Under the pieces are notes generated by a model. The model did not search any database. It had not been told where the DNA came from and worked only from the letters and a program-made list of their open reading frames with translations. A stretch of DNA of 64,000 nt, taken from positions 1 to 64,000 of the forward strand of contig NBIV01000109.1 in the NCBI GenBank assembly GCA_003194525.1, read 5' to 3'. Below, piece after piece: positions 11,187 to 22,613 of the stretch. Numbering within the stretch: position 1 is the first letter of the stretch; each line of letters opens with the position of its first letter. Source of the DNA: Gracilariopsis chorda. Its lineage: Eukaryota; Rhodophyta; Florideophyceae; Gracilariales; Gracilariaceae. The translations under genes were made by a program, and so were the position numbers.

Positions 11187-11274
11187 TTATATGGGATGAG
11201 GACTTAGTTGTGTCAAAATGCACGAGACGAATCAACCTTATGGTTTCAGGTCTAGAAGAGGAATGCTCTTCATA

Positions 11275-12639
11275 TCATGCATGATATGAGTACTCTACCG
11301 TATTGTACCCATGGTAAGACCAGATAGCCATTGCATGCCATGCACTTCCATAAAAGTGCCCTGTAATTTCGTTTGGGTATATCTCCCATATAATCTCTGA
11401 ATCTTCATGCAAAATTATTACCGATACTGTTATAAGTGATGGCGAACCGGCAATGAGCACTGCCATTGCATAAAACATAATTTTGCGTATAGGCTGTATC
11501 TGCTCCTCGTTGAGCTTGCAACCAATTCGTATAAGACATTTGTGGATTTCGACAGAGTCAATGGCCATGATTGCTGACAAAACTGCAGCGCAGACCAGTG
11601 CAAGGTCCAAGGCATTTGGTTTCAAAGCATGTGTATCCAAACGATATTTCACCTCCCTTCTTACTGCGTCCAAAACGTCTTTCGCAGCGTCGTCCATGCT
11701 TTGGAGTTGATTTTCGGTTTCCCTTTCCACGTGTCCTTTATAGTCCTCATTAACAATTAAAGCCATTTGTAGTGGTCTCCCAGTTCCCTGTGGTGGGTTC
11801 AGACTCCAGTAGCAAGCGTCGTTCAAGAGATCTATGAATTTCACGGTGCTATTGAGCTTCAGGGGATTTATTTGAACATATGCACACATGGCGTTTGGGT
11901 TATAGTATTCGTCTTGCTGAGAACAACAGTTCTCTGTGCACTTGAAAAGACGACATTGGTTTGTGTTTTTCCAACAAGTAAAATCATCTGCCATCGGTGC
12001 TACTACACCCATGCAATATCTTCTGTTTTTATAAGAATCGTCATCCGATGCCGTTGAACATTCAGTGGTAGTTTGTCCGTACGAGTCGTTCCCCAAAAGG
12101 AAAGCGGCTGATATGTCTCAGCATGGGCTGGGAAAAACAAAAGATCCATTGTGAGCTTTCTGCATGACGAGACAAACAGGAAACTTCCACGGGTGGCTAT
12201 TCTTGACCTTACTGTAACGTACGTATCTTCCTTGCTTGTGTTCACGCGGGAATAGGTTGGTGTGTGTAGGCATCAGACCTGTGGAGTTTTTGTATAAGTA
12301 GCTGAGCGACAAAGCATATGCGGTAGTGCGGCCATTCTCATGCCACACAGGTACTTCTGAGTATTTCCAAGCGGTTGAGGAAGGTATGTGACAATATGAG
12401 GGCGGATCTAAGCACGCTAGCAATGCATCACATATGGCGTTGAATGGCCTGTCATGACTGTAGGATTCGCTTAATTTTAGGTTAAGAAGACCGGGTGAAA
12501 TTCGTTGGGGATTGAAAGCTTGACGGGCCTTTCCGTCTTCATCGAAAAGTACTTGACTAGGCGACTTCATATAATCGTAGCATAAAAAGGAGATGTAGGA
12601 GGAAAGAATTAACAAAGCGTGGATTATGAAGGGCGACAT
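11275..12639 (-). pseudogene. Cys-rich membrane protein gene with one internal TGA
   Basis: From the ATG at 12639 the frame runs 453 codons to 11275, broken only by a TGA at 12118-12120 (codon 174). Residues 3-19 are hydrophobic, a signal peptide or anchor. A long Cys-containing region follows, with NST and NGS glycosylation-type sites before the TGA and a cysteine cluster (CRLFKCTENCCSQ) after it. Two hydrophobic segments near 344-360 and 387-410 look like membrane helices. I recognise no family. Because both sides of the TGA read as good protein in the same frame, this may be a young pseudogene, an assembly error, or a case where an intron or recoding removes the stop. A T-rich stretch ending in CAG just before the TGA resembles a 3' splice site. 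The pseudogene label is provisional. Confidence 0.5.
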
Positions 12640-13575
12640 AATCAAATACGATTTGCTCTGCTTGCTGTGTGTGTTCAAAGATCACTTGATCAGCAGCAAG
12701 AGCTGAAGTCACCTGAATCAAGCTATTGGAGTTTCCTGCCGGGTGCTTTGAGATTGACGGAGGCGACAGAGATTCACAGAACTGCTTTGAACGCAGTTAT
12801 TGGGCGAAAGAGAAGCTCTTTTTCTGGGGTTAGGCTATGTGTCAAAGGCTGTGAAGCACAATTCTCATCGGTCCTATTTTCGTAAGGTAGTTTTGCACTT
12901 CTTTACACAGCTCCGCTTCCCAGTTCAGGCCCGTTCTTAAGAAGCATGAATTCACGGTAGGTCTACCGTGAACAGCATGTGGCAGTACTTTATTGGTCAA
13001 CAAAAGGTTTTGGCTTTTCGCCAATTCTTTTCTTTAATGCCTCAAAGGAGCTCACACTGTAATAAAAATGCGCGGTTGTGGATGATTGCAAGACCCACAA
13101 CATTTCCCCCGGACCACATCACCGGAGGAGCATATTATGGAGAGCGGAGCTCGTTGCCGCGCCACAAGCGAAGTAAGCTTACTGCACCTATAACCAGGTG
13201 CCAAAACTGCATTTTGCGTTCCCCTGCGCTCGTCTGTGTGCCTTGTCTTTGCTAGGTCAACATGGTTCAGCGCAATCCTAGCGGTGTCTCAGAACTGCCT
13301 TAGGTGCAAAGACCGCCACTTAACCCAGCTCTTACCGAAATACCCCAATGTCTGAAAGATCCATTGAAACCAAGCCTTCCTGATAGACCCACAACAGCTA
13401 TGAAAGTGGCCATTCCGATCTCAAACATATCAGCCGAAACCAAAACTCCATCACAGGCTCTCGTTCGCCGCAGTCCGTGAGAACACACTAGCACACAACG
13501 AAGTTCCCAACCACTTCATATCGCCGCACGTACAGGACCTTCCAATGAAAGCATTGCAAAGTGCTTAGACTTTGA
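12640..13575. other. Spacer, no recognisable gene
   Basis: Between the membrane-protein gene and Helitron H2. A plus-strand frame at about 13310-13575 stays open for roughly 85 codons but for one TGA, has no clear ATG, and is cut off exactly where the H2 3' end begins. It could be a piece of a host ORF interrupted by the Helitron. Nothing else stands out. Confidence 0.3.
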
Positions 13576-16500
13576 CAAGGAAGAGCGGCCTTCGGCCGCA
13601 GGCGGCGCTTCGCGCCGTGGCCAAAAGTTTGCATAAGATATATGCACAAATTTTGGTTTACGAATAAACTAAACTATGTCAAACTAATGACGCCCCTGTA
13701 CAAAGTCTACAGCTTCTCTTAGAACAGTGGTTTTGATGCTCACTGGCATTGGATAGAAACCCTGCGCATTTTGAGGCTTCTTGTCTTCACTATGCAGCAA
13801 TAACACATCATCAGATGTTCTGACACGGGAAAGTCCAACATAGACCTGACCCAGCGAAAAATATTTTGTTCAAAAGTCAATTATCATTTTCTTCAGCGTT
13901 TGTCCTTGCGCTTTATGCACAGTTGCTGCAAATGCCAATCGGGGGGGAAACTGTCGACGGTTGATTTTCACATCTGCATATTCGAAAACAAAGTCAATAC
14001 GGTGCAGTAAAAAGCTTTGCTGAATGTTCCCATGTTCATCGATGCCCGAAAGTCGAATCACTCTGCGAGAAATGCTGGTAATGATAAACATCTTTCCATT
14101 CAGCAAGTGCGGATGAAGTACATTTCGAATCACCATAACAGGAAAACCCAACTTCAGTTTCAAATGGTGGTGCAGGACTCCAGTTGGAGCGTAATTATAC
14201 GTCATTTCAGGTCCAATGATACTATTTGAGTGAAAGTTTTCACCGGTTGGCCCTCGGTCGGGAACGATCGTCGTTGCAGACTTCAAGTCAAACATCCTTC
14301 CCGGGAAATACTCCAATGCGTTCTGGTTATGTTACTTCACTAATTGGTTTGTTGGTGCAACAATCAATCGGTTGAGCTTGACATCTTCTTTCTTCCGTGT
14401 AGTAAACCAGTTCCAAAGCAACTTGTATGCTTCGTGTACATCAGACGTAGACATAAGCGGAAGCCTTGCAGATGCTGGAAACGTCCCAAGACCAAGAATT
14501 AGCAAACCTTTTGCAAAAACTGGATCATCTTGTTGACGAACCTGTTCTGTAAGGCGAAGAACTTTGACTCTTCTGTCCCAAAGCTCGCAAGAGTACCATG
14601 GAAGCTCCCGTAGGAGACTCACTGGAATAAAACGAATTATTCCTTCCCTTTCGGATACTCTTCTCGTTCCTGAAACGACTGGAAGCAATTGCGTATAATC
14701 GCCTGCCATAGCTACGACCATGCCTCCAAAGTCTTTCGTAGAACTTCTTAAGTCCTTCAGTACGGTGTTCATAATCTCGAAGAGCATTTTCGGGCACATT
14801 GAAGCTTCATCAATTACCAGCAAAATAGTCTTCCGTACTATTTCTGCTCTCTGTGATCGTGGTCCATACTTGGAAAGTGTCCGACGCTCTCTACTGTGGG
14901 AATCTTTGTTTTCATCAACTCCCAATCCGAGCAAGCTATGCAAAGTTCTTCCGCCTTCATATAGCGCAGCAGCAATACCTTTTTTGGCTGTCATCTGCAC
15001 CAATAAGCCTTCGTGCTCAACAATATCTTTCAGCAAACATAGGAAATAGGTCTTCCCTGTCCCCGCTCGTCCTTGTAAGAAAAAAAAGCTTCCGTGTGTG
15101 TTACGTCTTTCAGACTCTCCCATTCTATCTCGGTACTGTATTTCTCTCACTATTTTGTCAACAACTTGCTTCTAGCCTTCTTTCAGATCATCATATCTCC
15201 CTTTTAACTTTCGCCTGGACCTTGAAGAAGAGCTGCGACGTACTGCAGCTTGTTCCTCTGCTAATTGCAGTTCGCTCTATCTGAGATGAAGTTGTGATAC
15301 AGTATGATGAAAGAACGGATCATTTCTGATAAGCCGACCGCGATGTGTGTCCGAAATCTCAATGATTCTTCGAAGTATTTCTTCTCTTCTTTGTGCTCGG
15401 TTTCCCTCGGTTATATCTGCAGTTAGAGCTCGTTCGTGCTTTTCAATCACAGTTTTAGGATTTATCCCTTGTTGAAAGGAAGTGACGACCAAGTAACGCA
15501 GCTCAGCAGGAGAAGCATGGTATCTTACTCCCTCATCAAAAGCCGTCTCGTACTCGTCACCATGGATATATAGTTTACGGGCTACTGCCGCTTCTCCATA
15601 AGTTGAGTAGGATTCGCTCCCAACACGTTTCGGATCATCAAAGGAGCTGAATGCAGAGTTCATGAGCAATATTCGAAGAGCGAATAGTTCGCGATTTGCG
15701 GGAGAAGCGAATCTAATTTGAGTCACAGTTCGATCATTTTCAGATCGCTGCACTACGTACATTCGTGGAATTCCTCCATCCCGAGTGGAGTCAAACTCTG
15801 GTACAGAGCGGGGTAGCTTATCATATACACGTAGAGTCTCGTAGTATGTCATGTAGTCCAAGTCCATGTCCCGGGAGGGTCTTCTGAAATATCTTTCCAG
15901 CAGGGAAGACTTCAGACGTCTAGGCAGTCTTACATTTCGAATCAAAACCTGTCGCTCTCGACGGAGATGTATGTCAAGTGCCTGTACAGTTGGATTGATG
16001 CGAACATTCCTGAACTCAAAAAGGTTCCATGCAGCGTCAACAGCGCCCACCACTCTCGTTCTCATGTACGCCCTGATCTCATTTTGCAGCATGTCGCTCT
16101 GTGCACTTGATTGGCTTTCCGTTCGACTTGATACAATAAAATCCTGTTCTTTAGCACTCTTGAAAGCATATTTCATCAGGTATGCTACGGCGCTGCCACC
16201 TTGGGTTCTTTCAACATTGATGTGAGCCTTGTACTTCATTATGAGATTTGTATAGTACGGAACCACTTTCAAATCTTCTGTCTTTCTTCTTCGGTAGGTC
16301 ACTCGATTTGTGTACTCATTTATCGTTGTTTCAGCCTCAATGTCTTTTCGATCATACCCAAATCTGCACCTCCCGTCAGAGGTACGACCACGGCAATATG
16401 AAGAGTGTCTGTGCATATTGATTTTCTTCAACAATTTTCGGAGTTCCTGGTCCTCAGTCGAGTCACCCCGAGGCAGTTCGGCTTTGATCAAAGTGGGAAT

Positions 16501-18480
16501 GATCTCAGGATCTTCAATTACGCCCGCCTCCAGCCAAAGAAGAATATGATGATGTGGATTATTTCTCTCCTGGAACTCAAGTTTGGCGGCAATCCCAATG
16601 CACTTCAAGCCAAAGAGCTCTTCTGAATTATTCTGTAGATTCTTCATGATTGAATTTGCATACTGGTTGTACACTCTTGCAATAAGATCTGGACTATCAA
16701 AAGGACGGCATCTGTCTCTCTGTGGAGAAAATGCTCCGGTGTTTTCGTTTTCCATACTAAGCCTTTTCATCTCTTCCCGCCATACGTTCATTGTGACTGT
16801 GACGAAAAGCGTCGGGAAGCCCAGCCGAGCTACCATTGCTTGCACATCCAGTCGTTTTTGTCTCCAGTACGCCAGAGAGTTTTTGTGATTACCGGGAAGG
16901 AAGAGTTTACCGGGAAGGCCAAGGTCATCTGTTCTGGCATGGATTCCAGCCTGCAGCTCCCGTTCTTCAACCATTCTCATCTGTTCTGTTTCCAAGTAAC
17001 AAAGTCTCAAGTCTTTAAGGTCTGTGCTAGTACGAAGCAACCATTGCTGAAGAAGAGTACCAGAGTTCAGCAGCACATTATCGGTGTACCGTCTTCGCTT
17101 AGAGTGTTCTGCCCATTTTAGGCTCCTTTCGTCTCAGTTGTTCGCATCCCTCGATGAAATATATGTTGCTATATCATACGGGGCATGAATCTCACCGTAA
17201 GGGTAGAGCAGTGCAAAAGCTCCCTTTTCAGCTTCCATTGAGTCAGGCTTCAAACGCTTGTACTTGACAACTTGACGTCGAAGATTTCCGGTTGACATGT
17301 GATGGGATTCTCTTCCGCCTACCAGCTGGGAAACTGGGGCTTCTGACCTTAACAGTACACTTGGCTCTACGACGAAAGCTCTCATTGCAAGAGGTCCGCC
17401 TCGGCTGTCTTCTGGTAACGGTCCTGCACCAGAGCTCACCTCAATTCGGGGTTCATGGGTACCTTGATAATTCCGGACAACTATTCCTTCCTGAATAGCG
17501 TCTGCAGAGATGTCCAGAGTAGATTCGTCCACATTTGATCTCCTTCGAACACCTTCGTCTGGTCTGAACAAATTTCTTTATCTCCGTCGGACAATATCTG
17601 GTCTTGTTTGCATGAGATCGTACAAATTTGGAACCAAGTATTGAATATTCGGGTTAGACACCATTCTTCTTGTGAAAAAGAAGACAAATCCCGTGAATTA
17701 AGACTGGGAGGACCTTCCGACCACAAATATGTGTAGCGCACGTCCTGGCCTGGAACAGAAAGAGGCACATTGCCTTGAAGTCGAAAAAATGACAGACCTC
17801 CACCCCGAACGTACTTCATATCCATGAATGTGACAACGGTTGCAAATAACACATTTAAGTGTGTTGATAGCGTTTGAAAAGAACGCAAGCGATATATGTC
17901 TTCAAGTGGCGAATTGATATGCACTCGTCTGAAAGAAACTCCAAGCGATCTGGAGCTTTTATATCCACAGCATGTTCCTTCGGTCTCTGCACCAAGCAGA
18001 ACTGCGCCACAATATTTGCACATACGAATACGAAGCACCCACCCCAAAATTTAGAGAGGACACCGAGGTGCTCGATGGCCGTTTGCACCGCACGACCCTA
18101 AACACGCTGGAAGTGTGCCAGTGACTGGTTGGTACTCCGGGTATGAAGAGCATGGACGTGCGAGGCCTTGACGAATATTTTCTGCCCTTGCATCTCAGAC
18201 ATATTGTGCTCCATAGTGAATGCCTTGGCAAGGTCTCCCAGCGAACTGCATAACCGTCCTATCTCGTTCCTGTTGAATACCGGAAGAATGAGAGGAGTTC
18301 AAGTATATCTCTTCAGGTTTGTGATGTTCCATAATATTTTGAAGAAGCTCAGTTCTAGTTCCTAAGTACACCTGCGCAAGCTCATCGGTTATGTCTCGTT
18401 GATGCACGGGCTGTATATTCTCTCTTGGACGACGGCCTGCTCCTAACCGGCGCCCATCACGTCTTGATGGCGGTCAATGC
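13576..18480 (-). mobile_element. Second Rep/Helicase Helitron (H2)
   Basis: The 3' end is precise. Downstream of the helicase stop (13684), the minus strand has two adjacent hairpins, GGCGC-GAA-GCGCC and GCGGCC-GAA-GGCCGC (13583-13625), then CTCTTC and CTTG at 13576-13579, followed by T. This is the same end as in the 841-11186 array. The 5' end is not resolved. Coding similarity stops near 18473, and the start may lie anywhere up to about 19.1 kb. Confidence 0.7.
13684..18473 (-). pseudogene. Helitron Rep/PIF1-helicase (H2), mildly decayed
   Basis: This is the homologue of 2641-8174 in better condition: one frame change near 17.5 kb and about seven in-frame stops. It starts with a short basic stretch, then MQFAGRP (MQCAGRP in H1), a Cys/His zinc-type cluster, and the Rep domain with intact HUH motif NPHHHILLWL (HHH at 16546-16554) and two-tyrosine motif YLMKYAFK (about 16162-16188). 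The longest open part is 599 codons (15277-17076). The PIF1-type helicase has a canonical Walker A GRAGTGKT near 15060, Walker B VIDEASM, AGDYTQLLPVV, and motif VI GQVYVGLSRVRTSDDV near 13830. It lacks the seven-residue repeat array of H1. These two motifs plus the helicase are diagnostic of Helitrons. Confidence 0.88.
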
Positions 18481-18841
18481 GAAGAATAACTCATGTCGGA
18501 CTACAAGGACCGAAGAGAGATTGAGAGCTTGGTGATCACCTTTCGATGGAACATGTACCGTCTCTGCCCCTTAAGTAGAGAACTGGTGTTGCACAATAGT
18601 TCCTCCCCTGACATATACGTATACATATTGTCTTCATTGTCTCAAGATGTTCCTGACACCATCAGTACCTGGATAGTTTACATTCGTAGTACTTTGCTAA
18701 GTACATATGCATTGAATTCTTATTCAGTCTTGGTTTCAGACGTCAATACATATGGAGTACGATTTACCTACGTATGCAACGTATAGATTGTTCCTATTAT
18801 TGTTACAGCGTTCTAAGTTTATAGAACTGTATGGCCTACTT
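18481..18841. other. Spacer, possible 5' part of H2
   Basis: It contains a plus-strand 97-codon ORF from the ATG at 18493 (MSDYKDRREIE...) with no recognisable domain and antisense to the H2 leader. I would not call it a gene. No Helitron-type head could be placed here. Confidence 0.25.
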
Positions 18842-19045
18842 ATGCACTACATAGATTAAAACTATTTTTGTTAGAAGGGTATACGTTTCCAATACTGCAC
18901 AAGTTACTCATGCGCTACGTAAACTATAACCATTTTTGTTAGAAGGGTATACGTTTGCAGTACTGCGCAGTCTAGGTATGCGCTACGTAAACTATAACCA
19001 TTTTTGTTAGAAGGGTATACGTAGGTGTACTTTACGTAATTTATT
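18842..19045 (+). repeat. 68-bp tandem repeat, three copies
   Basis: Copies start at 18842, 18910 and 18978. The unit core is ACTAT..C.ATTTTTGTTAGA followed by AGGGTATACGT. The second and third copies are nearly identical and the first has diverged. A/T-rich and non-coding, just upstream of the ORF at 19219. Confidence 0.8.
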
Positions 19046-19218
19046 TTGTTGTTTGAATACGTTACGTTTCTATTGTACCTATTGTCTAATGTGCTTAAGA
19101 TTGTGTACTTAAGCTAGAGCATACCGTAAAGTTGCAGAAAACTTTTTTCGAAGCAGCCACCTACAACTTATTTCACTCTAGCTCTTCTTTTCAACTATTC
19201 TCTAACACCATTGCCGAT

Positions 19219-19587
19219 ATGTCCCAAACAGAGGTTCGCTACCTACAACTATGCCATTTGCGCGACCGCAAGGATGCTATTCTACCGCGCTTGGGAACAT
19301 TATTGGAAAAAATGTGCATCATACAGGCTGCATTGAAGCACACTGATATGCACCATGGCAATGTAATTGGTTTTTTTGTGGAAGAGATTTTGTGCTCCAT
19401 TGGCCCAAAAATCGACACCGTGTACACGGAATTGAAAGACTACCGCGTGATTGGACGCAGCAAGGATTTGCCTGTTCGCTGGCTGTCAGAGATATCCACG
19501 TGTGAGACGGGTTCAACGGGGCTGATAGAAGTTGAGGCTGTCGAGAGTGACAGATCATACACGTGGTCGACTGATTTGCGCCAGTAG
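19219..19587 (+). CDS. Hypothetical protein, 122 residues
   Basis: ATG at 19219 to TAG at 19585, chosen as the first ATG of the frame. The protein is mostly helical in composition, begins MSQTEVRYLQLCHLRDRK, and has no signal peptide, membrane segment or motif that I know. The upstream bases are pyrimidine-rich (CTAGCTCTTCTTTTC). It lies between the H2 Helitron and a PIF/Harbinger accessory ORF, so it could be host or transposon-borne. An intact 122-codon frame with even composition is modest evidence for a gene. Confidence 0.4.
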   Translation: MSQTEVRYLQLCHLRDRKDAILPRLGTLLEKMCIIQAALKHTDMHHGNVIGFFVEEILCSIGPKIDTVYTELKDYRVIGRSKDLPVRWLSEISTCETGSTGLIEVEAVESDRSYTWSTDLRQ

Positions 19588-20063
19588 GACAAATACTTTG
19601 ATTACCATTCGCTAGTCATTTGGAGGGAAATAAATGTGCGTTTATTGATGTATTCTAAGGGGTCAACTTGCTCGTTGTCAGAGCAATCCTTAGGTAGGTT
19701 AGACTCTCAACAATTTACGTCGCAACTTGGTCAATTTCAGGGGCTATAATTCGAAGATCGAGATCGAGTCACGCGTCTCTACTCTTATTTATCTTTGAAA
19801 ACAGTCAAATAGATACATCACATGAATCGACCGTGGAAACTAAAGGTACGTAATCGAACTAAGCAGCAACTTGTCGCAAGGATTTTGATTCTCGTTTACA
19901 TTTCCAATCGCAAGGGAACATCTTTATCGAACTTAATTTCTACGAATAGTGGGTTGGCTGACTTTGGGGACTGGTAAGAAAAGTCCATGAAGAATTTGTT
20001 TACTTTGGAAATTCTCCCCGACTTTTCCGTCATCATCATGCAGTTGTCTCCGGCTAAGCAAAT
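19588..20063. other. Non-coding spacer
   Basis: No ORF of note, no repeat recognised. It would be the left flank or left end of the PIF/Harbinger locus. I could not find terminal inverted repeats by eye. Confidence 0.3.
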
Positions 20064-21048
20064 GTGCTCACACGTTCAATCGCACTTGTGATACGGCCAA
20101 AGAGTCATAGGAAGGAGGAAGAGGGAGAAGAGGAGGTTGCACAGCAGCCAAATAACTTTACTGTGAATGAGTTTGCGAGGCTGTTTGTGTTGCTTCGTGA
20201 CGACCAACGCTGTCGGAGCGCACTATATAAGGCCACAGGAGCTGAATTGAAGCGGGAGGAGTTGAATTCACGTGTAGCTCGAGAATCGTTTTGGAGTATA
20301 ATTGATAATCGTTTCAATGACAGTACAGTGGACTCGAGCGAGAACTTTAGGGGACATCTGGATGATATTGACTCTAATATGCGACTATTAGCACATCGGA
20401 GCGTGATATCGTTGAAGAACCATTTTTATCAGACTAAGAAGTTGTTCAAGAAAGTCTTTAATAAATGGTCCGCTTCCGTACAAAAAGACCAATCCTGCAC
20501 ATCTGCGTTTCTGGGATATACTTTAGCTGGTGACTATAATATGGATTCTAAGCGTGTTCTTGTTTTGTTGATGGTATGCAGGATATTCACTGAAAATCCC
20601 GATATGGAGTTGGTTCAAGTGGCCTCCAAACTACTTGAAGTCGAAGAAGGAGGACACCTTCAAGCTGAAAACGATGACAGTGAAGATAGAGTTGAAGTTC
20701 GAAAGCAAGGCAGCAAGAAGCAGAAAAATAGTGATCTGCTGCAAAGCTTTTAAGACATTTCAAAGAGAGTGGACAGATTTCAGGATATCATGCAAGAACA
20801 AGTGGAACTGCAAAAAGCGCAAAGTGCAACTACCGATAAGAAGCTTTCCCAGTCTGAAGAAGAGAGCAAGTTGCTTGATGATGTGCTGGATATTTTAGAT
20901 AGATGAAAACGAGCGAGGGAAGGAAACGATGAAGAAGTCAAAGATATGGCGAGAATGCTTCCGGAGCGAAAGAAGCAGCGCTTTCAAAAGTTCCTTGAAC
21001 AGCGTGGTGACCGTAGGGATCATCATGATCCTTCTCATAACAGTATCT
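20064..21048 (+). pseudogene. PIF/Harbinger-type accessory ORF, decayed
   Basis: This is one plus-strand frame of about 327 codons interrupted by two stops (TAA at 20751, TGA near 20904). It has no ATG at the expected start; the frame opens just after a TAA near 20055. The layout is an acidic and basic N-terminus, a compact helical domain (FARLFVLLRDDQRCRSAL, then FWSIIDNRFNDST), an HFYQTKKLFKKVFNKWSAS segment typical of SANT/Myb-like proteins that partner PIF/Harbinger transposases, and a charged coiled-coil tail ending KKQRFQKFLEQRGDRRD. It converges on the transposase at 22614-23651, the arrangement of two-ORF Harbinger elements. Pairing with that transposase is inference. Confidence 0.5.
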
Positions 21049-21175
21049 AACAGTTTTCTTTGCTTACTTTGCATGTCTATGTGTCTTGTGCATTTTTAAC
21101 TAGGTATAGTACTACTAGATTAATGTGATCGTGGTGACTCTGGTCCTGTAGGGCCCCGGGTGGTGGTGGGAACGG

Positions 21176-21575
21176 TCACACCCTCCAATTCGTAAACTGT
21201 GTGAAAGCCGTAAGAACAAGCTCGACTCCTAATCCGAGCCCCAATGGTGCAGTAAGGATAAAGTGGTTCCGATGATCCCACTTGATTCCAGAGAATATTG
21301 GAAGTCCTGACACTACAAAGCCGGCAAACAGGAGATTTTTCACACCACCAAGTATGGTATCAGGCATAGCTGCAAACACTCCCGCGAGCTTTCCGATCAC
21401 ACCCATTACAATGAGCCACAATGAAGCCCACAGGCCAGCCTCTGTACTTCCAGTTCCTGTGATGGATATCAATCCTTTGTTCTGAGGAAAGGTTATGGTA
21501 GGTGACGATGTCAACACCGCCCCGAGGAGCGATTTGATACCGTCTGCCAACAAACCCCATTGAATTATTGATTCC
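21176..21575 (-). pseudogene. NCS2 nucleobase permease fragment
   Basis: About 130 codons match the central part of nucleobase:cation symporter-2 proteins (UapA-type xanthine/uric acid permeases): ADGIKSLLGA, the family signature region SSPTITFPQNKGLISIT, then MGVIGKLAGVFAAMPDTILGG, LLFAGFVVSGLPIF and a RNHFILTAPLGLGLG segment. These cover part of the substrate-binding core and following helices of a ~500-residue membrane transporter. Both flanks are missing, and the frame starts after a TAG and ends at TGA 21176. It directly abuts an MCM3 fragment on the same strand, an unnatural pairing, so it is a captured or rearranged piece. Confidence 0.8.
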
Positions 21576-21578
21576 TAC

Positions 21579-22235
21579 TCACATGAAAAGGGCTGTAGAA
21601 GAATACGAAAGGGTGATTTCGTGAAGATTTTCTCCTTCTTCTTTGGTTAGATAAGAGCTGCACGGCATTTCAGAAGTTTTGGTGAATACGGCTAACGAGA
21701 TCACACTGGAATTGTCGCGATAAGTCTTCTCATGGAACTTTCTGGTAATCAGGCAGTAGTGTACGGACAGTACCAGCCTGCGACGGGCAACCGAGGCCCT
21801 GGTAACAATTCCTTCCACATTATCAACGCTACCCACGACTTTGGCCTTCAGACCCCTTGGAGACACTCTTCGTGACCCAAAATAACGTTCAAGATACTCT
21901 GCCAGCTTATGTTTGTGAAGCATGAGCTCCTGACGAATTCCAGTAGTTAGAGCTCGCACTGCTAGTTCGAAAACTGGGAGGAGTTCAGCAGGCCTAGCTA
22001 GAAGCTGGACAGTAAGCTCAGGGTCAAAATCGAGCAAGTCATAAATAGAGACAACGAGTCGTTTTGGCATTTTGTGGGCTCTAAGAGTTTTTGGATCTGT
22101 TGGTTGAACCATTTCCTTGAGACGGTCAGCCAGGATTCTAAGCCGGTTATTTGCATCAAGAGAATCTGCAAAGCGACGCATTAGCTCGGCATGCCAATTG
22201 CCGACAGGTGTGGTTGTGTCAATTCCAGTGACCAT
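21579..22235 (-). pseudogene. MCM3 N-terminal fragment
   Basis: From the ATG at 22235, 218 codons match the N-terminal domain of MCM3, a subunit of the replicative helicase MCM2-7 (nuclear, origin licensing). Residues 70-95 give the FDPELTVQLLARPAELLP helix. Residues 118-132 give YFGSRRVSPRGLKA, 140-150 EGIVTRASVA, and 157-175 SVHYC through TYRD, all MCM3 hallmarks, followed by the YLTKEEGENLHEI segment. Similarity stops near residue 211 and the whole AAA+ ATPase part is absent. The real start and at least some upstream DNA are kept. Sequence then runs into an NCS2 permease fragment, so this is a truncated copy rather than the working gene. Confidence 0.82.
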
Positions 22236-22356
22236 GATGCGGTTTTGTTAGAGACGAAAGAGATAAGGAAGGATGGGATATAAGAACCCCGTTGAAGCTG
22301 GGAACCAGAACGCGTTAGAAGAGGTGTGAAATCGAAAGAAGGCCGTGGTAGTATCT

Positions 22357-22500
22357 ATGGCACAGAGCCTTCCATTCGCAGAGGAGGAGGTTAGCTATTC
22401 AAAGGTATACATTGGAGCCCCAAGCACAGAAGGACGCCTCAAGCCTTTTTTCTTAATGATCTCCACCAGTGACTCCCGTTTAAGGGAAGTAGACGCCTGA
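22357..22500 (+). pseudogene. Short divergent ORF upstream of the MCM3 fragment
   Basis: The ATG at 22357 opens 47 codons (MAQSLPFAEEEVSYSKVYIG...) ending TGA 22500, head-to-head with the MCM3 fragment across 121 bp. It may be the start of the neighbouring host gene that was copied along with the MCM3 promoter. No domain is recognised. Confidence 0.3.
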
Positions 22501-22613
22501 GGCAGAGAGGGAGAACCAGAAAGGTTATCTTCCGACTGCTGGGCTTTGCAAGATGTATACCAGGCCTTCACATCTTAATTTCGTCGACAGACCTCCTCTT
22601 ACGAAATATCATT

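Noticed and set aside
18842-19045. CRISPR array from the regular repeats
   Set aside because: Three adjacent 68-bp copies without unique spacers, in eukaryotic DNA; a tandem repeat.
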